A DNA stretch of 49,134 nt, taken from NCBI GenBank assembly GCA_045587785.1, contig JAZNDA010000053.1, forward strand, positions 1-49,134, given 5' to 3'. The notes beneath the pieces were generated by a model, which saw only the letters and a list, made by a program, of their open reading frames with translations, had not been told where the DNA came from and searched no databases. The position numbers and the translations under genes were made by a program. Of this stretch, positions 47,027-49,134 are shown piece by piece. Position 1 is the first letter of the stretch; the number at the start of each line of letters is the position of its first letter. Origin of the DNA: RGIG8775 sp045587785 (GTDB taxonomy: Bacteria; Bacillota; Clostridia; Oscillospirales; CAG-272).

Positions 47027-49134
47027 CTATTTGTTTGAAAAGCAGAAGGATATTTTTGTGGAATCGCAAACAATGCAGGTATTTGTAATTTCGGGCGGTA
47101 TAAAATATGATGCGAGCGAATTGTTATTCACAAAGATATAATCACAGTCAGGACAGTAAAAGCTTTGTTTTGAGGCAGGCCCGTGACTGCCCAATATCAA
47201 AGCTTCGGCATTTTGAGCTTTTTGGCAAATATCATGATAAAGTGCGCTGTCTTCGTGCGCAGATTCGCTTACATACAATAAAAACCTATCAAAGATCTCG
47301 GCACTAACGTAAAACACGGGATCAACGGAACGCTCTAAATACGTCTGGGGCGAGACGGTCAGAGAAAGAACGCCGAAATCAAGAGTACTGCCGCGGTCAT
47401 AGATCCAAACGGGGATGGCATGCCGGTCGGCAAGAGAAAGAAGCTCTGTGAATACGGAGGATTCCTCACTGTTTTGCGGTCGCGGCAAGCAAAGAGAATG
47501 AACGGTCATGCTTGAAAACAAGCGCGATAATCCGCTTATGTGCGAGGTGTGGTAGTGGGTCAATACGTATGACGAGATTTCTGTAGAATATCGCTGCACC
47601 ATAGTGTCGCCGATCAGATCAAGCGCAGAGCTTGAGCCGTTTGTCATATCGCAGACCACGCTTTGCTCGTCGGCGGAAAACAGCAACAGTTCATTTTCGC
47701 CGTGACGCAGCATATCGACGTGTATCCGATCGGTAGGCGATAAACGCAAAAAGCAAAGAAAGACCGAAAGCGAAAGGACGATCGCGCCCATCGAGGCGGG
47801 GATCTGCCAATTTCGTTTGAATTTGAGCACAAGAACAAGGGCGATGATCAGAGCTGAGACGGGAGTGAAAACCGAGAAAAAGCTATGCCCGAAGGATACG
47901 GTAATGCCCCCAAGGGATGAAAAATAAGATACCGTTTCAAGCATGGCATGACAAATGAGATAGAGGAGCTTGCCGATGAGAGATGCAATCAGGGGAAGCC
48001 ACGACAGGAACAGTATAAGCGGCGTCAAAAACAGGACAAGCGTAACAAAGGGCGAGAGAATCAGACCGCAAGGCAGTGCCACAAGCGACAGCTCGTCAAA
48101 AACAAGCCACATGGGGAAAAGAACAAAGATCTGTGCCGCAAGCGAAACAAGGATCGCCGATACGGCGCGCATGATATGACCGATCCATTTTCGGTTTATG
48201 GACGTTTGCTTTAAACTCTCGCGGATCATTTGGATATAGATTTGTGCGATCAGAATCCCCAGTACCGCCAGCACCGACATCCATAAGCCAATATCGTAGA
48301 CTGAAACGGGAGAGATCACAAGAAGAAAAAACAGCGCGAAAAACAGTGAGGTGATTGCATCGTTGTCGCTTCCCAGCAGCCACGAAAGATAAACAAAACA
48401 GCACATAAGGAAGGCGCGGCAGGCGGACAGCGCAAAGCCCGTCAAGGTAAGATACCCAAAAGCGGTCAGCAGAACTGCAATACAGCGCTTTTTCTTATCT
48501 ATATTCAAAAGACAAAGAAGCTTGTCTGCCAAAAGGATGATCACCGAAAGATGCATGCCGCTGATGGCGAGCAGATGGGTGGTTCCCGTACGTCTGAAAT
48601 CGCGAACGGTCTTAGAGCTCAATAGCTCACGCTTGTTTAAAAACAGCGAGCAAACGAGATATCCTTCTTCATCGGGTACAATCTTGAGCAAATACTCGGC
48701 AAGCGTATCTCGGACGTTCGAAATGCCTTTTGTGAGCACATCTGCATTTTTGTGATCGATGATTTCAAAGCTCTCGACCTCGGCATCCAGCTCAAGGAAA
48801 ATGCCGTCGGACAATAAATAAGAAGCATCAAGGGAGTTACAGTCCACCGCATGAAGGACAAAGCTTCCACTTACAACGTCACCCTCCGTCCATCCGGCAA
48901 GAAAGGGAAGGCTGACATTTGCCTCAGAATTCAAATGCAAGATATTGACGCGGTAGAGCGAAAGATAGTCGGCACAGTATTTTTGCTCCAGCACCTCAAA
49001 GCTACAATCTACGCTTTGACCGTCATATTTGGCGATCTCCGACGTTTTTCGGTCAATGCAAAGCCATGACTGAAAAAGCGCGAGCGCAACAAACAAGAAC
49101 GCAAATAGGGGCGTGAGCAGCTTTGGATGAAAAC
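47027..49134 (-). CDS. comEC: ComEC/Rec2 DNA-uptake channel protein, 5' end outside the window
   Basis: The frame is open through the right edge (the residues before 49096 continue a membrane helix, PLFAFLFVALALF), so the start lies beyond and the visible part is ~702 residues. It has an OB-like extracellular domain (~20-130), a competence domain with about eight membrane helices (FRRTGTTHLLAISGMHLSVI is the family signature), and a C-terminal metallo-beta-lactamase-like domain. In the last, the metal motif reads THYHTSHISG (47532-47563), with Ser in place of the usual Asp of HxHxDH. ComEC moves single-stranded DNA into the cell during transformation; the nuclease role of its last domain may be lost here. 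Confidence 0.92.
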   Translation of the reverse strand, partial: FHPKLLTPLFAFLFVALALFQSWLCIDRKTSEIAKYDGQSVDCSFEVLEQKYCADYLSLYRVNILHLNSEANVSLPFLAGWTEGDVVSGSFVLHAVDCNSLDASYLLSDGIFLELDAEVESFEIIDHKNADVLTKGISNVRDTLAEYLLKIVPDEEGYLVCSLFLNKRELLSSKTVRDFRRTGTTHLLAISGMHLSVIILLADKLLCLLNIDKKKRCIAVLLTAFGYLTLTGFALSACRAFLMCCFVYLSWLLGSDNDAITSLFFALFFLLVISPVSVYDIGLWMSVLAVLGILIAQIYIQMIRESLKQTSINRKWIGHIMRAVSAILVSLAAQIFVLFPMWLVFDELSLVALPCGLILSPFVTLVLFLTPLILFLSWLPLIASLIGKLLYLICHAMLETVSYFSSLGGITVSFGHSFFSVFTPVSALIIALVLVLKFKRNWQIPASMGAIVLSLSVFLCFLRLSPTDRIHVDMLRHGENELLLFSADEQSVVCDMTNGSSSALDLIGDTMVQRYSTEISSYVLTHYHTSHISGLSRLFSSMTVHSLCLPRPQNSEESSVFTELLSLADRHAIPVWIYDRGSTLDFGVLSLTVSPQTYLERSVDPVFYVSAEIFDRFLLYVSESAHEDSALYHDICQKAQNAEALILGSHGPASKQSFYCPDCDYIFVNNNSLASYFIPPEITNTCIVCDSTKISFCFSNK

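Overview
The window looks like chromosomal DNA of an anaerobic, endospore-forming member of the Clostridia (Bacillota). The evidence is SpoIIE behind a Spo0A-box promoter, a SleB/CwlJ-type hydrolase, CotF-like coat proteins, a class III glutamine synthetase, a rubredoxin, a DUF362 ferredoxin, a T-box leader, strong Shine-Dalgarno sequences throughout and many near-perfect sigma-A promoters (TTGACA-N17-TATAAT). I cannot name the species from sequence alone.

Layout. 1-0.5 kb: the 3' end of a 23S rRNA gene with a terminator and no 5S gene after it. 0.6-4.7 kb: an AraC/GyrI-type regulator, two small membrane or secreted proteins, a Cof-type HAD phosphatase and a MATE exporter. 4.7-7.7 kb: an inserted cassette with a MmeI-like single-chain restriction-modification enzyme and the first ~22 codons of a macrodomain gene. 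It is bounded by a perfect 44-bp direct repeat of the cysK 3' end. 7.7-13.4 kb (minus strand): glnN-cysK under one promoter, and a SLOG protein followed by a GT4-CsaB fusion. 13.6-23 kb (plus strand): spoIIE; a Cys T-box leader before cysE, a DUF2500-like gene, cysS and gtrA; then mreD, a class B PBP and a PAP2 phosphatase. 23-25 kb (minus): a cortex-lytic-type hydrolase and three ferritin-like or CotF-like spore proteins. 25.2-28.5 kb: dut (plus), then an operon headed by a preQ1-riboswitch-like leader (queT, a COG2509 flavoprotein, a gph-like phosphatase; minus). 28.5-31.4 kb: a small phage-derived tail-fibre/holin cassette with its own promoter and a long hairpin in its leader. 31.5-39.2 kb (plus): a cytidylate-kinase-like gene, rubredoxin, then a tightly packed run polA, fumarase beta subunit, HTH-TPR regulator, lipoprotein, GNAT, smpB, DUF362 ferredoxin. 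39.3-44 kb (minus): an acyl carrier protein, the YhaN/YhaO-type nuclease pair and an AraC regulator. 44.4-47 kb (plus): a divergent operon of TIM-barrel isomerase, PIG-L deacetylase and NagB-like isomerase. 47-49.1 kb (minus): comEC, running off the window.

How the parts fit. Cysteine synthesis and charging (cysE, cysS) share a T-box whose specifier is a Cys codon, while cysK sits apart, downstream of glnN. Sporulation genes are spread through the first half. The least ordinary items are the cysK-tail insertion carrying the MmeI-like enzyme, the preQ1-type leader with an extra hairpin, the stand-alone tail-fibre/holin cassette with a structured leader, and the amino-sugar-like operon whose NagB homologue lacks a catalytic aspartate. 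All functions are read from motifs; no database search was possible.
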